Notes under the pieces: generated by a model | The model's input: the letters and a program-made list of their open reading frames with translations, nothing else | Database searches by the model: none | What the model was told of the DNA's origin: nothing | Assembly: GCA_003646045.1 (NCBI GenBank) | Contig: QNDV01000142.1 | Location: forward strand, 1 to 6,171 | DNA: 6,171 nt | From: a bacterium | GTDB lineage: Bacteria; Krumholzibacteriota; Krumholzibacteria; LZORAL124-64-63 | Direction of reading: 5' to 3' | Position numbers and translations under genes: made by a program | Shown here: piece by piece, positions 5,046-6,171 of the stretch | Layout: every line of letters starts with the position of its first letter | How positions within the stretch are numbered: position 1 is the stretch's first letter

Positions 5046-6171
5046 ATCTCCACGGCACCCCGCTATCGATCATCATCTTCTCCGTGTTCGTGGTCATGGT
5101 CCTGTGGCTGAGCTACTACTTCGCCCGCCGCGCCAAGACCGCCGCGGGCTATTTCGCCGCCGGCGGCCAGATCCACTGGGCTGTCAACGGCATCAGTTTC
5201 GCGGGCGACTACCTGTCGGCCGCCTCGTTCCTGGGCATCTGCGGCATGATCGCCACCCTGGGCTATGACGGGTTCCTCTACTCCATCGGCTATCTGGCAG
5301 GCTGGGTCGTGGCCCTGTTCGTGGTGGCCGAACCCATGAAACGCATGGGCAAGTTCACCTTCACCGACGCCCTGGATGCCAAGTTCGACAGCAAGGGCAT
5401 CAAACTGGCCGCGGCCATCTCCACCCTGGTGGTCTCCATCTGCTACCTCATCCCCCAGATGAACGGTGCCGGTTCCCTGGTGGAACCGCTGCTGGGTCTG
5501 CCCCACTGGGTAGGCGTCATCATCGTGGGTGTCATCGTCATCACCATCGTGGCCACCGCGGGTATGACTTCCACCACCTACGTGCAGTTCCTCAAGGGCG
5601 GCCTGCTGCTCATCTTCTCCACCATTCTGGTCATCAGCGTCCTGGTCCGTGGCATCAGCACGGAAGCGCCCAGCCTGATCGGTGACAACGGCGAACAACT
5701 GCACTTCACACCCACCGAGGCCACCCACGACGGCCTGGTGACTGACGGCTACAAGTTGACCCACACCACCGGCGAGTTCGCCAAGTACACGCTGGACGGG
5801 GAAGCTTCCTGGTGGATCACCGACGACAACAAACTCTGGGAATGCCAATGGCAGAACGCCAGCCTGGTCAACGGCAAGCCTGACGGGCTGCTGTATCCGG
5901 TGGGCCGCATCAAGGCCATCGGCGGCATGTCGGACGAGGACGCGGCCGCGGGCACCGGCAGCCTGGGACCCGTGGGGTTCCTGGCCCGCCTGACTCATCC
6001 CGACACGCGGATCGAGCAGTGGCACAAGGCCAAGGTAGTCGACGAGGCCGGGGTCATGACCACCATCCACTATCCCAAGACGGTCTCGGGCACGGACCAG
6101 ATGAAGCCGGGCGTGAAGTTCAAGGTCAAAACGGGATGGGAGAAGCTGAACTTCGTGTCGCTGATGCTGGC
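5042..6171 (+). CDS. ActP-like sodium:solute symporter (SSS family), 3' end outside window
   Basis: The window holds 376 codons plus 2 bases. GGAGGT (5030-5035) lies 6 bases before the start. Membrane helices are visible at about 8-27, 48-71, 76-97, 121-140, 155-175 and 183-203. Conserved ActP-type stretches include GYFAAGGQIHWAVNGISFAG, DYLSAASFLGICGM, GYDGFLYSIGYLAGW, TFTDALDAKF, then STTYVQFLKGG. Members of this branch import acetate, pyruvate, propionate or related monocarboxylates with sodium or protons; the substrate cannot be fixed from this part. Residues 204-368 form a long hydrophilic, tryptophan- and aspartate-containing stretch between two membrane helices, far longer than the matching loop of E. 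coli ActP. The last visible residues (KLNFVSLML) look like the start of the next helix, so the C-terminal half is missing only because the window ends. It forms an operon with the DUF485 gene and is divergent from the Cache-PAS-DUF294 sensor. Confidence 0.9.
   Translation, partial: MNLHGTPLSIIIFSVFVVMVLWLSYYFARRAKTAAGYFAAGGQIHWAVNGISFAGDYLSAASFLGICGMIATLGYDGFLYSIGYLAGWVVALFVVAEPMKRMGKFTFTDALDAKFDSKGIKLAAAISTLVVSICYLIPQMNGAGSLVEPLLGLPHWVGVIIVGVIVITIVATAGMTSTTYVQFLKGGLLLIFSTILVISVLVRGISTEAPSLIGDNGEQLHFTPTEATHDGLVTDGYKLTHTTGEFAKYTLDGEASWWITDDNKLWECQWQNASLVNGKPDGLLYPVGRIKAIGGMSDEDAAAGTGSLGPVGFLARLTHPDTRIEQWHKAKVVDEAGVMTTIHYPKTVSGTDQMKPGVKFKVKTGWEKLNFVSLML

Noticed and set aside
5063..6070. A 335-codon minus-strand open frame opposite the symporter.
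   Set aside because: Gly/Asp/His-rich shadow of a gene whose plus-strand product matches the SSS family throughout.
1..6171. tRNA/rRNA genes, CRISPR arrays, insertion sequences or attachment sites.
   Set aside because: No cloverleaf, rRNA-like stretch, regularly spaced repeat, transposase or terminal inverted repeat was found on reading; the window is nearly filled by protein genes.

Overview
The window is 6.2 kb of GC-rich bacterial chromosome. In stretches I counted by hand, coding GC reaches about 73% (601-660). A TonB-family C-terminus and an OmpA-like periplasmic protein point to a diderm. The FlgD-like/OmpA-like protein style and the small-ORF/nucleotidyltransferase pair would suit the FCB superphylum (Krumholzibacteria- or Gemmatimonadota-like), but this placement is a weak inference.

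Layout. (1) 1-1134, plus strand: the end of a TonB-family energy transducer, then a secreted protein with a FlgD-like Ig segment and a degenerate OmpA-like C-terminus. A hairpin follows at 1150-1173. (2) 1256-1679, plus strand: a lower-GC island (52-58% in counted 60-base lines) with a probably leaderless 62-aa protein. Overlapping it is the remnant of a small nucleotidyltransferase that has lost its catalytic Asp-x-Asp segment and its C-terminus. (3) 4476-1670, minus strand: a two-gene operon with an ATGA overlap. It encodes a membrane-anchored Cache-PAS-DUF294 nucleotidyltransferase and a calcineurin-like metallophosphoesterase. (4) 4477-4745: an AT-richer divergent control region with a candidate promoter, a tandem 11-bp repeat and a possible leader hairpin. 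(5) 4746-6171, plus strand: a DUF485 (YjcH-like) small membrane protein and an ActP-like sodium:solute symporter, also joined by an ATGA overlap. The symporter runs off the window inside or just after a large extramembrane loop.

How the parts may work together. DUF294 proteins with CBS or cyclic-nucleotide domains are commonly found beside acetate-type sodium:solute symporters. Here the regulatory front end is instead a periplasmic single Cache domain, two membrane helices and a PAS domain. The gene is divergent from the symporter pair and is translationally coupled to a phosphoesterase. The best hypothesis is a sensing/uptake module for small carboxylates: the Cache domain reads the substrate outside, the GlnD-like nucleotidyltransferase modifies an unknown target, the phosphoesterase might reverse this or act on the product, and the DUF485/symporter pair imports the substrate. 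The domain calls are well supported. The functional link is inference.
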